6,216 nt of DNA from an uncultured Clostridia bacterium (GCA_938005345.1 CALLNG010000113.1:1-6216), one strand, 5' to 3'. Positions 1 through 6,203 are shown, numbered from the stretch's first letter. Notes: a model not told the origin generated them from the sequence alone. Numbers and translations: made by a program.

Positions 1-159
1 GATAAACGCTGAAGGCATCTAAGCGTGAAGCCCCCCTCAAGATAAGATATCCCATACTTAGGTAGTAAGGTCCCACGTAGACTATGTGGTAGATAGGCCG
101 GAGGTGGAAGTACAGTAATGTATGGAGCTGACCGGTACTAATAGACCGAGGGCTTGACC
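1..159 (+). rRNA. 23S rRNA, 3' end (partial)
   Basis: This is the last part (domain VI) of the large-subunit ribosomal RNA. The conserved tail with ACCGGTACTAATAGACCGAG and GGGCTTGACC near 131-159 matches the usual bacterial 23S 3' end. The gene begins upstream of the window, so about 2.7 kb of it is missing here. The exact mature 3' end is placed by similarity and could be off by a few bases. The spacer to the 5S gene is about 75 bp and holds no tRNA. The gene is read in the same direction as the 5S gene, as expected for the end of an rrn operon. Confidence 0.96.
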
Positions 160-234
160 AAGGAAGAGAATAGGAAGGCAGAAGAGAGTAGTATTGTTTA
201 GTTTTGAGTGTGCAGGGACATACTCGAGGGAGAA

Positions 235-350
235 GCTGGTGAAAATGGCGTGGAGGGTCCACCTGTACCCATACCGAACACAGAAGTTAAGCTCCACAGC
301 GCCGACGATACTTGGCGGGTGACTGCCTGGAAAATTAGGTCTTCGCCAGC
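235..350 (+). rRNA. 5S rRNA
   Basis: This is a complete 5S ribosomal RNA of about 116 nt. The terminal stem is visible as GCTGG (235-239) pairing with CCAGC (346-350). The conserved internal stretch CCATACCGAACACAGAAGTT and the later GACTGCCTGG segment are characteristic of bacterial 5S. Flanking bases GAGGGAGAA (about 226-234) and TTCTCTCTT (352-360) can extend the terminal stem with a few G-U pairs or mismatches, which fits a processing stem of the precursor. A six-T run follows at 363-368 and might help termination after this helix. The mature ends are uncertain by a base or two. Confidence 0.95.
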
Positions 351-360
351 ATTCTCTCTT

Positions 361-576
361 CCTTTTTTATAACCGCGGTTTTCGCGAGAGAAAGTCTTTT
401 ATAAAAGGACGGTTTATAAAAGGAAAGCCTTTTGTGCCGTAGAGCAGATTATGGCATTGTCAGGAGGCTTTTAAAGCGTTATAAAAATGGAAAATAGGCT
501 ATGAAAAAACAGGTCATTTGTTCAAAATACATATGGCTGGTTAACAAGTTGATGGTGGGAGAACCCTTTTTGATAT
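361..576. other. Spacer between 5S rRNA and tRNA with short repeats and hairpins
   Basis: No gene is visible here. The 12-mer TTTATAAAAGGA occurs twice as a direct repeat (398-409 and 413-424). CCTTTTTTATAACCG at 361-375 is close to the reverse complement of CGGTTTATAAAAGG at 410-423. A nested stem can form from AAAGCCT (424-430) with AGGCTTT (465-471), enclosing TGCCGTA (435-441) with TATGGCA (450-456, one G-U pair). No convincing promoter for the downstream tRNA was found, so that tRNA may be read through from the rRNA operon. These structures may be processing signals or chance. Confidence 0.4.
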
Positions 577-653
577 GGCGGCATAGCTCAGCTGGCTAGA
601 GCAAACGGTTCATACCCGTTAGGTCGGTGGTTCAAGTCCACTTGCCGCTACCA
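577..653 (+). tRNA. tRNA-Met (anticodon CAT), probably elongator
   Basis: A 77-nt tRNA including an encoded CCA tail (651-653). The acceptor stem pairs GGCGGCA (577-583) with TGCCGCT, including a G1-T72 wobble. The anticodon stem is AACGG/CCGTT around the loop TTCATAC, giving anticodon CAT at 611-613. The D arm (AGCTCAGCTGGCTAGAGC) and T loop (TTCAAGT) are canonical. A CAT anticodon can belong to initiator Met, elongator Met or lysidine-modified Ile. The paired first position argues against initiator, and the overall form resembles Firmicute elongator Met more than Ile2, but that choice is by recall of family patterns. It lies downstream of the rRNA genes on the same strand and is followed at once by an intrinsic terminator. 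Confidence 0.93.
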
Positions 654-688
654 AATCGGAGTAAGCATTGCTTGCTCCGATTTTTTTA
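654..688 (+). terminator. Intrinsic terminator after tRNA-Met
   Basis: AATCGGAGTAAGCA is followed by a short loop and TGCTTGCTCCGATT (one G-U pair), and then by a run of T (680-687). The stem starts immediately after the encoded CCA. This is a textbook rho-independent terminator and probably ends the rRNA-tRNA transcript. Confidence 0.9.
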
Positions 689-831
689 CTTATTGAAATT
701 GATTGTCTAGGAAAATGTTGCCCGCTTTTCATACCATGATGCATACCAGAGAGACTGTATGTATAGAAAAAATGAGGGGATACAATGACATGTGTAAAAG
801 AAATGTGGATAGGGAAAATAAAAGTGTGCAT
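689..831. other. Spacer between convergent tRNA units
   Basis: This AT-rich stretch lies between the two facing terminators. A 26-codon frame starting at ATG 772 has no Shine-Dalgarno and runs into the opposite-strand terminator, so it is not called as a gene. No promoter, repeat or RNA gene is recognised. Confidence 0.5.
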
Positions 832-866
832 AAAAAAACCAGAGCAAAATAAATGTTGCTCCGGTT
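832..866 (-). terminator. Intrinsic terminator after tRNA-Glu
   Basis: Read on the minus strand, AACCGGAGCAA (866-856) and TTGCTCTGGTT (847-837) form a stem with one G-T pair. It is followed by a T run that appears as seven A on the plus strand (832-838). The stem begins directly after the CCA end of the tRNA. Confidence 0.88.
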
Positions 867-941
867 TGGTGACCCGTACGAGATTCGAACTCGTGTTACC
901 GCCGTGAAAGGGCGGTGTCTTAACCGCTTGACCAACGGGCC
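867..941 (-). tRNA. tRNA-Glu (anticodon TTC)
   Basis: On the minus strand this is a 75-nt tRNA with an encoded CCA (plus-strand TGG at 867-869). The acceptor stem pairs GGCCCGT with ACGGGTC, with one G-T wobble at the second pair. The anticodon loop CTTTCAC (plus 904-910) gives anticodon TTC, decoding GAA/GAG. The D arm contains GGTCAAGCGGTTAAGAC and the T arm ACGAGTTCGAATCTCGT, both typical of bacterial tRNA-Glu. It converges on the tRNA-Met unit. No clear promoter was identified on its upstream side (above position 941). Confidence 0.95.
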
Positions 942-1303
942 ATATAATTTATGAAATTGGTTTTGCTGCCGTTGTTTTTCTTTTTAAAAATTGCCTGCCA
1001 CTTTACCTCGTAGCCGATGCTTTTTGTAAAGTAAAAGGCATTGTTGGTACAAAATAACGCTTCGCGGTGAACTTCTGCATTTAGTGTCCTCTATTTTTTT
1101 TCTTTCATACCCGGTTTCCTTTTCTTTGAAAGGAAGCCTTTGTCAGTCCTTGTGCAAACAGGGAGAAATCAAGCTGTAATGCGTATGAAATGGGCAAAAT
1201 TTACGGTATCAGAAAAAAATGGAAAATGAATTTGAGGTGCTTCTATAGCAGGCCTTTTGATTTGCGCAGCGGAATACAATGTTGGGGGCGGGTAGTTTTT
1301 TCA
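942..1303. other. Intergenic region between divergent tRNA-Glu and regulator gene
   Basis: No coding frame with a ribosome binding site is seen. The clearest structure is a hairpin at 1113-1138: GGTTTCCTTT, loop TCTTTG, then AAAGGAAGCC, with one G-U pair. Only a short T tail follows, so terminator function is doubtful. A smaller inverted repeat, ACTTTAC (1000-1006) with GTAAAGT (1026-1032), is also present. The region should hold the promoter of the minus-strand tRNA, but I could not pick out convincing -35 and -10 boxes. Confidence 0.45.
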
Positions 1304-1332
1304 TTGACAGTTGACCTGGTCTGTGATACACT
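1304..1332 (+). promoter_or_regulatory. Sigma-A-like promoter of the AraC-type regulator gene
   Basis: A perfect -35 box TTGACA (1304-1309) stands exactly 17 bp from a -10-like TACACT (1327-1332, four of six consensus bases). Transcription would begin near 1339, leaving a leader of about 30 nt that contains the GGAGG ribosome binding site (1354-1358), 9 nt before the ATG. The spacer holds a small interrupted palindrome GACC-T-GGTC (1313-1321), possibly an operator but short enough to be chance. Confidence 0.65.
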
Positions 1333-1367
1333 GGTAAGGAACAAATGAGAGTAGGAGGCGCGGGTGA

Positions 1368-3701
1368 ATGAAAGGACAGTATATACTAGGAAAGAAAAGC
1401 GTATTGTTTACCTGGCTATTATCCTATGTGTTGTTGATTGTGGTACAGTTAGGTATTAGTACTGTAAGTTATATGCAAGTATATCGGGAAGTAGAAACAG
1501 AAGTGGAACAATATGCGCAATCCAAACTGAACGGGGTAAGCAAAAGTGTCCGTGCTAGAATGGAAATGCTGGACAAAATGTTGATAGGCATTTCTTTGGA
1601 TCCCCAGGTGCTGAATTTTTTGTCTGTTTCGGGGGCGATTGAAGGGGAGAAAAGTTATCAAATGCTGCAAACCGTGCAGAATATGAAGCTGTATACCAGT
1701 GGAATCAATTTTACCGATTTAGTCTTTGTCTATTTTAAGGCCAGCGGGATGGTGGTGACGCCGCAGGAAGCGCTGCCGGCAGAGCGGTTTTATGAGCGTT
1801 ATTTGCAGGAGGACACATTGACGCTGGAAGAATGGAAAAACAGCCTGTTTTTGGAGAGCGAGGAAGCCTACCAGATTGTAAGAAAGGAGCGGGAGGGACA
1901 ATCCGCTATCATTGAAATTCATCAACAGTTGCCGCTGTCCGACCGCTATCATAAAACCGCCGTAGTTGGTGTGCGGCTACAGGAGGAACAACTGCTGGAT
2001 GTGGACGATTCCCAACTCACCGAACAAGAAACAGTTTATGTGCTGGATGATACTGGCCAGGTGGTCTGCCAGTATGGACAGAGCAATGCGGCGCAGCAGA
2101 TTGCTTATACTGAAATGCTGGCGCCAAATGGCACACTGTACCGGGATGTGGAGGGAGAGAAGTTTGCAGTTGCCTATACGGACGTGGGTGTAAAAAACTG
2201 GAAGGTGGTTTCCAGCGTACATGCGGATGTGTTTTGGCGCAAATTGGAACGGCTGCGCAATATCACCGTGTTGTCTATGGCAGCGGTGGTGCTATTGCAG
2301 CTTGCCATTGCATATTACTTTATGCGGAAAAATTACAATCCCATCAAAGAGTTGATTCGTTCTATTTCTGAAAATTCCGGCAAGGAATACAGCGGCAAAA
2401 ATAATGAATATTATTATATTCAAGATGCGCTCAAAGGATTGCTTAAAGAGAAAAAAGATATTGCCAATACCCTGAAGCAGCAAAAGAATAGCATGAAAGA
2501 AGAAGCGTTAATCAAACTACTCAAGGGACTGTATGACAGCCCGGAAACCGCGCGCAAGGAGCTGGAGCGTGTGGGCGTCACGCTAGGCCGTGGTTTGTTT
2601 GTTGTGCTGGCTTTTAACAATGAAGATATATCCGAATTGTTTGCGGAGGATCCAGAAATCACGGAACAGGAACGCTACCGTCTCTCCCAATATATTTTGG
2701 GCAATGTGGCGGAGGATTTGGCGAGCCAATTTGGAACAGGCAACGTGGCAGAAATGGAGGACATGGTTCTATGCATTCTGGAAGTGCAGCCATCTGCAGC
2801 GCGGGAGTGGAAAGAGACTGCCCGCCAGCTTGCGGCGATGGTATGTGAAGCCATTGACCAAAATTTCCACATGCATACAGCGGCGGCCTATGGCTGCGGA
2901 TACCAAGGCATCTCTGGGATTCCCACCTCCTATATTGAAGCGCTGGAGGCGCTGGAATATAAACAGGTCATGGGAGTAACGGGCTACCCTTGCTATGAAG
3001 ATATCAGTGACGCGCCGGAGTCCCGCCTGTATCAATATTCATTGAAGGATGAACAGAATTTGATTGAAGCCATTCAGGACGGAGATTATACCCGGGCAAA
3101 ATTTGTGCTGGACAAAGTGTTCCGCAGCAATTTTGAGGACAACCAGTATAAAGTCAGCGTCGTCAAATGTTTCATGGTGGATATTGCCGGCACCATCATG
3201 CGCGCAGTGAGTGAACTGTCGGCGGGCCGGGAACGGGATCAGGATTTTGGCGACATGAAGCCGGTACATGCCCTGCTGGAATGCACCAGCGTTAACCAGC
3301 TACGGCAAGAAGCAGACGAACTGTTGCAGCAGATTTGCGCGCAGGTAAAAGAAGAGAATGAGAAGAATACCAAGTCTGTCCAGCAGGAAATCATGGATTA
3401 CATCCAGGAGCATTATATGGACGCGAATTTAAATGTTTCCTATTTAGGGGAACAATTTTCCCTAGCGCCATCTTATTTATCTAAACTATTTAAAGAACAG
3501 TCCGGCCAGTCGCTGCTGGATTATATCAACATGGTACGTATCGAGAAGGCCAAGGAACTTCTTTGCGCAAACCCAGATGACAATATGGATCAAATTGCCG
3601 CAGCCGTAGGGTATTCCGGCCGGATTACCTTCAGCAGGCTTTTCAAAAAATATGTTGGATGCACGCCGGGGGTATATAAAGAGACCCATCACAAAAAATA
3701 A
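1368..3701 (+). CDS. Two-pass membrane transcriptional regulator, AraC family
   Basis: A 777-residue membrane-anchored regulator. Residues 12-34 form a first membrane helix. Residues about 37-297 are the predicted extracellular sensor. Residues 299-319 form a second helix, followed by a YNPIKELI motif (323-330) like the linker after the second helix in this family. Residues about 375-545 resemble the degenerate GGDEF-like region of YesN-type and membrane AraC regulators. The C-terminus (about 670-775) has the two helix-turn-helix motifs of AraC proteins: LNVSYLGEQFSLAPSYLSKL (688-707), then DQIAAAVGYSGRITFSRLFK (741-760) with the closing GCTPGVYK. The length is normal for the family, and no kinase or receiver domain is present. 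ATG 1368 is supported by GGAGG 9 nt upstream and an adjacent promoter. By family knowledge such proteins sense an extracellular signal and activate nearby carbohydrate ABC importer genes. The solute-binding gene at 4596 is the likely partner, though about 890 bp separates them. The ligand is unknown. Confidence 0.93.
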   Translation: MKGQYILGKKSVLFTWLLSYVLLIVVQLGISTVSYMQVYREVETEVEQYAQSKLNGVSKSVRARMEMLDKMLIGISLDPQVLNFLSVSGAIEGEKSYQMLQTVQNMKLYTSGINFTDLVFVYFKASGMVVTPQEALPAERFYERYLQEDTLTLEEWKNSLFLESEEAYQIVRKEREGQSAIIEIHQQLPLSDRYHKTAVVGVRLQEEQLLDVDDSQLTEQETVYVLDDTGQVVCQYGQSNAAQQIAYTEMLAPNGTLYRDVEGEKFAVAYTDVGVKNWKVVSSVHADVFWRKLERLRNITVLSMAAVVLLQLAIAYYFMRKNYNPIKELIRSISENSGKEYSGKNNEYYYIQDALKGLLKEKKDIANTLKQQKNSMKEEALIKLLKGLYDSPETARKELERVGVTLGRGLFVVLAFNNEDISELFAEDPEITEQERYRLSQYILGNVAEDLASQFGTGNVAEMEDMVLCILEVQPSAAREWKETARQLAAMVCEAIDQNFHMHTAAAYGCGYQGISGIPTSYIEALEALEYKQVMGVTGYPCYEDISDAPESRLYQYSLKDEQNLIEAIQDGDYTRAKFVLDKVFRSNFEDNQYKVSVVKCFMVDIAGTIMRAVSELSAGRERDQDFGDMKPVHALLECTSVNQLRQEADELLQQICAQVKEENEKNTKSVQQEIMDYIQEHYMDANLNVSYLGEQFSLAPSYLSKLFKEQSGQSLLDYINMVRIEKAKELLCANPDDNMDQIAAAVGYSGRITFSRLFKKYVGCTPGVYKETHHKK

Positions 3702-3780
3702 TGCGGAACGCCGCCATACAGCGGTATATTGGCCAAGCCTTGTATCCCCTGCCGGACAAAGTGGCATATTGCTAAAATAA

Positions 3781-3951
3781 GGGGGCGGCGCGCCATTTGA
3801 TGTTACCATTTCCAATACCGGCAACGGGTGCATCGAACCAGACAAATGTTATAGAGGGCAGCCCCGCGTACGGAAACTTGGCGGAATCGGCTCCGGGCTT
3901 TCCGCCTATATTGGTTTGACGCTGGGCAACCCCAGGTTTCAGCTGCAATAG
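3781..3951 (+). pseudogene. Probable remnant of a histidine kinase ATPase domain
   Basis: The 56-codon open frame between TAA (3778-3780) and TAG (3949-3951) has no start codon or ribosome binding site of its own. Its translation contains VTISNTGNG, like the DxGxG (G1) box region of HATPase_c domains. After it come IEPDK and then CYRGQPRVRKLGGIGSGLSA, resembling the usual RFYRGD..R.RK.GGxGLGLS stretch around the G2 box. Compared with an intact kinase, about seven residues between IEPDK and CYRG and two within the GLGLS motif would be missing. No upstream dimerisation, H-box or N-box region is recognisable. I infer a decayed fragment of an OmpR-partner type sensor kinase. The match is by eye and short, so another origin is possible. 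Confidence 0.4.
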
Positions 3952-3961
3952 TGTATGGTAG

Positions 3962-4108
3962 ATGCTACTAGGAAAAACTGTGCTGGATAGGATTGAATTT
4001 GTATACCAAGCGGTATCCTAGTAGTTTTCTGCGGAAGAGAGAACAGAAATGGAACGCTTCACAATTCGGATATATGATGGGGAAAATGGGGCAATACGAC
4101 TGTGGTAA
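3962..4108 (+). pseudogene. Possible decayed reading frame with two adjacent TAG codons
   Basis: From ATG 3962 the frame reads MLLGKTVLDRIEFVYQAVS, then TAG TAG (4019-4024), then continues as FSAEERTEMERFTIRIYDGENGAIRLW to TAA at 4106-4108. The composition on both sides looks protein-like, and two CAG-to-TAG changes would restore one 48-codon frame. There is no good ribosome binding site and no recognised family. The TAG pair also forms part of an inverted-repeat arm. It may be chance in an unconstrained region. Confidence 0.15.
3965..4024. repeat. 9-bp inverted repeat enclosing a small hairpin
   Basis: CTACTAGGA (3965-3973) and TCCTAGTAG (4016-4024) are perfect reverse complements separated by 42 nt. 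Inside, ATACC (4003-4007) and GGTAT (4012-4016) form a second hairpin with loop AAGC that directly abuts and shares one base with the right arm, so the two stems would partly compete. No target-site duplication or transposase is seen. The role is unknown. Confidence 0.5.
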
Positions 4109-4160
4109 AACGCAGTAGGAAAAAAAAGTCAACCATTATGGCCATACTGGGGTATAAAAA

Positions 4161-4188
4161 TTGATTGAAAGCCAACCACACGGATACT
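4161..4188 (+). promoter_or_regulatory. Weak candidate promoter inside the regulator-lipoprotein spacer
   Basis: TTGATT (4161-4166) and GATACT (4183-4188) each match four of six consensus bases with a 16-bp spacer. Transcription from here would start near 4195, run through the 18-codon frame at 4225 and reach the strong hairpin at 4323. The assignment is speculative. Confidence 0.25.
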
Positions 4189-4224
4189 AGCAAGAATAAA
4201 CATAGTTGAGGTGTAAGGTATTTC

Positions 4225-4281
4225 ATGGACATTTTTATGAAGCGAAAAAAACGTGCCCGCCAGTTTTGGATGCCTGTGTAA
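4225..4281 (+). CDS. Possible 18-residue basic peptide (unrecognised)
   Basis: The frame encodes MDIFMKRKKRARQFWMPV. A sequence GAGGTG (4208-4213), fully complementary to the anti-Shine-Dalgarno, lies 11 nt upstream, slightly long but workable. The peptide has six Lys/Arg residues clustered at positions 6-12 and aromatic residues on both sides. It sits between a weak promoter and a strong hairpin, which together would make a transcript of about 170 nt. No known family is recognised, and such short frames arise often by chance. Confidence 0.2.
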   Translation: MDIFMKRKKRARQFWMPV

Positions 4282-4322
4282 TGGCTTTTTATTATGATGA
4301 GAAGTGGGAGCGCACTATTCCG

Positions 4323-4367
4323 ACAAGCGCGGCCTTTTGGTAACAAAAGGCCGCGCTTGTTGTCTTT
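4323..4367 (+). terminator. 17-bp perfect hairpin with GTAA loop, possible terminator
   Basis: ACAAGCGCGGCCTTTTG (4323-4339) and CAAAAGGCCGCGCTTGT (4344-4360) are perfect reverse complements around the loop GTAA, a GNRA-type tetraloop. The tail TGTCTTTA is only moderately T-rich. The stem is far stronger than anything else in the spacer. As a terminator it would insulate the downstream lipoprotein gene from transcription arriving from the regulator side. There is no T tail in the minus direction. Confidence 0.6.
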
Positions 4368-4529
4368 ACAGAAAACCTGTTAGGAGGCCAAAGAAAAAGG
4401 GGGCGGCAGCCGAATTTGGAAAATGAAGATATGGCTTCCAAACATTACTAGTATGCCTTGAAAGCCGTACCATAAGCGGAAAAACAACAGTTGGTTCCGA
4501 TTTTGATACAGTATTTTAGATATTAATGC
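4368..4529. other. Leader region upstream of the solute-binding protein promoter
   Basis: No gene is visible. TTTGGAA (4415-4421) and TTCCAAA (4436-4442) form a 7-bp inverted repeat. TACTAGTA (4446-4453) is an 8-bp palindrome, and TGAAAGCCGTACCA (4459-4472) is a poor match (two mismatches) to a CcpA cre site. Any of these could be a regulator site for the downstream gene, but none is convincing alone. Confidence 0.3.
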
Positions 4530-4559
4530 TTGCGCGAAAGAGGAATAGCGTATTATAAT
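4530..4559 (+). promoter_or_regulatory. Candidate promoter of the solute-binding protein gene
   Basis: A perfect -10 box TATAAT (4554-4559) is preceded 18 bp upstream by a poor -35 TTGCGC (4530-4535, three of six). Transcription would begin near 4566, about 16 nt before the AGGAGG at 4582. A consensus -10 with a weak -35 fits a promoter that needs an activator, such as the AraC-type protein encoded upstream. That link is inferred. Confidence 0.5.
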
Positions 4560-4595
4560 AAAATTACAACAAACTGCCAAAAGGAGGGGAGTTTG

Positions 4596-6176
4596 GTGAA
4601 CAGAAAAACATTCGGAAGGATAGTGCTCGCTGTTGCGATGGCGGCAGCGCTGGGAATCAACCTAGCCGGCTGCGGCAGCAACGTGGAAGGCGAATACGCG
4701 TTTCAATTTGACGGCTATCCCATCCAAGATAACGTGCAGCTAACCTATTGGCTGGAGCTAAACGGAAACTTGCCGGAAAATGTCACGTCGCTGGAGGATA
4801 CCCCGTTTGGCCAGAAATTACAGCAGGATACCGGAGTTGATATCAACTTCCTGCACCCAAGGCGGGGCATGGAAGAAGAAGAATTTAATTTATTACTTGC
4901 GTCGGGAGATTTGCCTGACCTCATTTCCTATGACTGGTACCACATTTCCGGCGGTCCGGAAAGCGCCATTTCCGGTGGGCATATTTTACCGCTGGGCGAA
5001 CTTATTGCGCAGGAAGCGCCAAACCTGTCCGCGTATTTACAGGCGCATCCCGATATTGATAAAATGATCCAAACAGACGAAGGACATTACTATGTGTTCC
5101 CATTTCTCCGCGGCGACGAGAGCCTTGGAGTCTATGAGGGGCTCATGCTGCGGGACGACTGGCTGCGGGAACTTGGTTTGCAGGTGCCGGAGACCATAGA
5201 GGAATGGACGCAGGTGCTGCGGGCGTTCCGGGATCAAAAGGGTGCGACGGTTCCCTTTGCCAATGGCGGCACGGAAGTATTTGCCGGCGCATTCGGCGTG
5301 AGCGGCGGATATTATCTTGAACAAGGGAAAATTCAATATGGCCCCCTGCAGCCAGGTTATGCCGCATACTTGCAGCAAATGCGGCAATGGTATGAAGAGG
5401 GGTTGTTGGATAAAACGCTGGCAACTCTCTCCGATGCGGAGATTGTAGAAAAGATGTACCGCGGCCAAAGCGGGGCCACCTATGGCTTGCTGTCCAGCTC
5501 CATGGGGCGGATGATTACCCATATGCAGCAGGAAGGCAAGGCATTTTCCTTGACGGCAGCGCCGTTTCCTGCGCAGCAAAAGGGGATGACCCCGGAATTT
5601 GGCGTTTTAGATTATCCCTATACACCCAAAAGAAGCGTAGCTATATCCACTGCGTGCAAAGAGCCACGGCTGGCGGCGCGGTTTTTGGATTACGGGTATG
5701 GCGAGGCCGGTAAGACTCTGTATAATTTTGGAATAGAAGGACAGAGTTTTACGCAGGAAGGTGACACAAAAGCTTATACGGAAGAAATTCTACATAACAC
5801 CCAGGGCCTAAGCCCCAGTGCAGCGCTTTCCTATTATGCGTGCTCTGCATATAGCGGGCCATTTGTACAGGATAGGGAGCACCTCAATATGTTTTATACC
5901 TTGCCCGTTCAACAAGAAGCTGTCCGTATTTGGGCGAACAACAACGGTGCGGCACACCGGGTTCCCTATATTTGTGCCACCGCATCGGAAAGCTATGAAA
6001 TCGGCACCATTGATAACGAAGTGGCGCGGTATACAGATGAAATGACCGTCAAATTTATTATGGGGATTGAGCCGCTGGAAAATTTCGGGACATTTCAGCA
6101 AGGCCTGCGGGACCGTGGGATTGACCGGGCGATTGAAATCCGGCAAAATCAATATGAACGGTATTTAGCAAGGTAA
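4596..6176 (+). CDS. ABC transporter extracellular solute-binding lipoprotein (LplA/YtcQ-like)
   Basis: This is the substrate-capturing lipoprotein of a carbohydrate-type ABC importer. The start is GTG 4596, with AGGAGG (4582-4587) 8 nt upstream. A longer frame from TTG 4530 would pass through that site and is rejected, while TTG 4593 is a weaker alternative. This gives 526 residues, usual for the family. Residues 1-25 are a signal peptide (RK, hydrophobic core) ending in the lipobox LAGC, with Cys26 the lipidated residue. Family landmarks follow: LPDLISYDWY (106-115), the strong LplA-type signature LRDDWLRELGLQVPETIEEW (185-204), YNFGIEGQSF (376-385), and a C-terminal FIMGIEPLENFGTF...GIDRAIEIRQNQYERY (487-523). 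It is intact. The ligand is probably a sugar or oligosaccharide, but the specificity is not readable. Permease genes are expected just downstream. Confidence 0.93.
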   Translation: MNRKTFGRIVLAVAMAAALGINLAGCGSNVEGEYAFQFDGYPIQDNVQLTYWLELNGNLPENVTSLEDTPFGQKLQQDTGVDINFLHPRRGMEEEEFNLLLASGDLPDLISYDWYHISGGPESAISGGHILPLGELIAQEAPNLSAYLQAHPDIDKMIQTDEGHYYVFPFLRGDESLGVYEGLMLRDDWLRELGLQVPETIEEWTQVLRAFRDQKGATVPFANGGTEVFAGAFGVSGGYYLEQGKIQYGPLQPGYAAYLQQMRQWYEEGLLDKTLATLSDAEIVEKMYRGQSGATYGLLSSSMGRMITHMQQEGKAFSLTAAPFPAQQKGMTPEFGVLDYPYTPKRSVAISTACKEPRLAARFLDYGYGEAGKTLYNFGIEGQSFTQEGDTKAYTEEILHNTQGLSPSAALSYYACSAYSGPFVQDREHLNMFYTLPVQQEAVRIWANNNGAAHRVPYICATASESYEIGTIDNEVARYTDEMTVKFIMGIEPLENFGTFQQGLRDRGIDRAIEIRQNQYERYLAR

Positions 6177-6199
6177 TAACTATTTAGCAAAATAATAGA
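6162..6199 (+). repeat. Imperfect 19-bp tandem repeat across the stop codon
   Basis: TATTTAGCAAGGTAATAAC (6162-6180) is followed directly by TATTTAGCAAAATAATAGA (6181-6199). Fifteen of 19 positions match and the first ten are identical. The first copy contains the last codons and TAA of the lipoprotein gene, while the second is wholly non-coding. It looks like a small local duplication. Confidence 0.6.
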
Positions 6200-6203
6200 G
6201 GCA

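Noticed and set aside
772..852. 26-codon plus-strand frame between the two tRNAs
   Set aside because: No Shine-Dalgarno is present, and its end overlaps the opposite-strand tRNA terminator. The composition reflects A-rich spacer sequence.
1113..1138. Hairpin GGTTTCCTTT/AAAGGAAGCC as a terminator
   Set aside because: The T-rich tract lies before the hairpin rather than after it on the plus strand, and no upstream plus-strand gene needs terminating there.
1345..1371. Eight-codon upstream frame (MRVGGAGE) whose TGA overlaps the regulator ATG
   Set aside because: With the predicted transcript start near 1339 it would have almost no leader and only a cramped AAGGA before it. The overlap is probably coincidental.
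3486..3845. 119-codon minus-strand frame overlapping the regulator's 3' end
   Set aside because: Most of it is antisense to the well-supported helix-turn-helix coding region, and no ribosome binding site or recognisable protein features are present.
4059..4346. 95-codon hydrophobic frame on the minus strand
   Set aside because: Its start is a TTG inside the strong hairpin, with no Shine-Dalgarno. The hydrophobic character follows from AT-rich sequence, and no family is recognised.
4459..4472. CcpA cre-like site upstream of the lipoprotein gene
   Set aside because: TGAAAGCCGTACCA has two mismatches to the consensus, including the central CG position, too weak to call without genome context.
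5037..5579. 180-codon minus-strand frame within the solute-binding protein gene
   Set aside because: It lies wholly antisense to an intact gene with clear family motifs. It is an artefact of codon composition.
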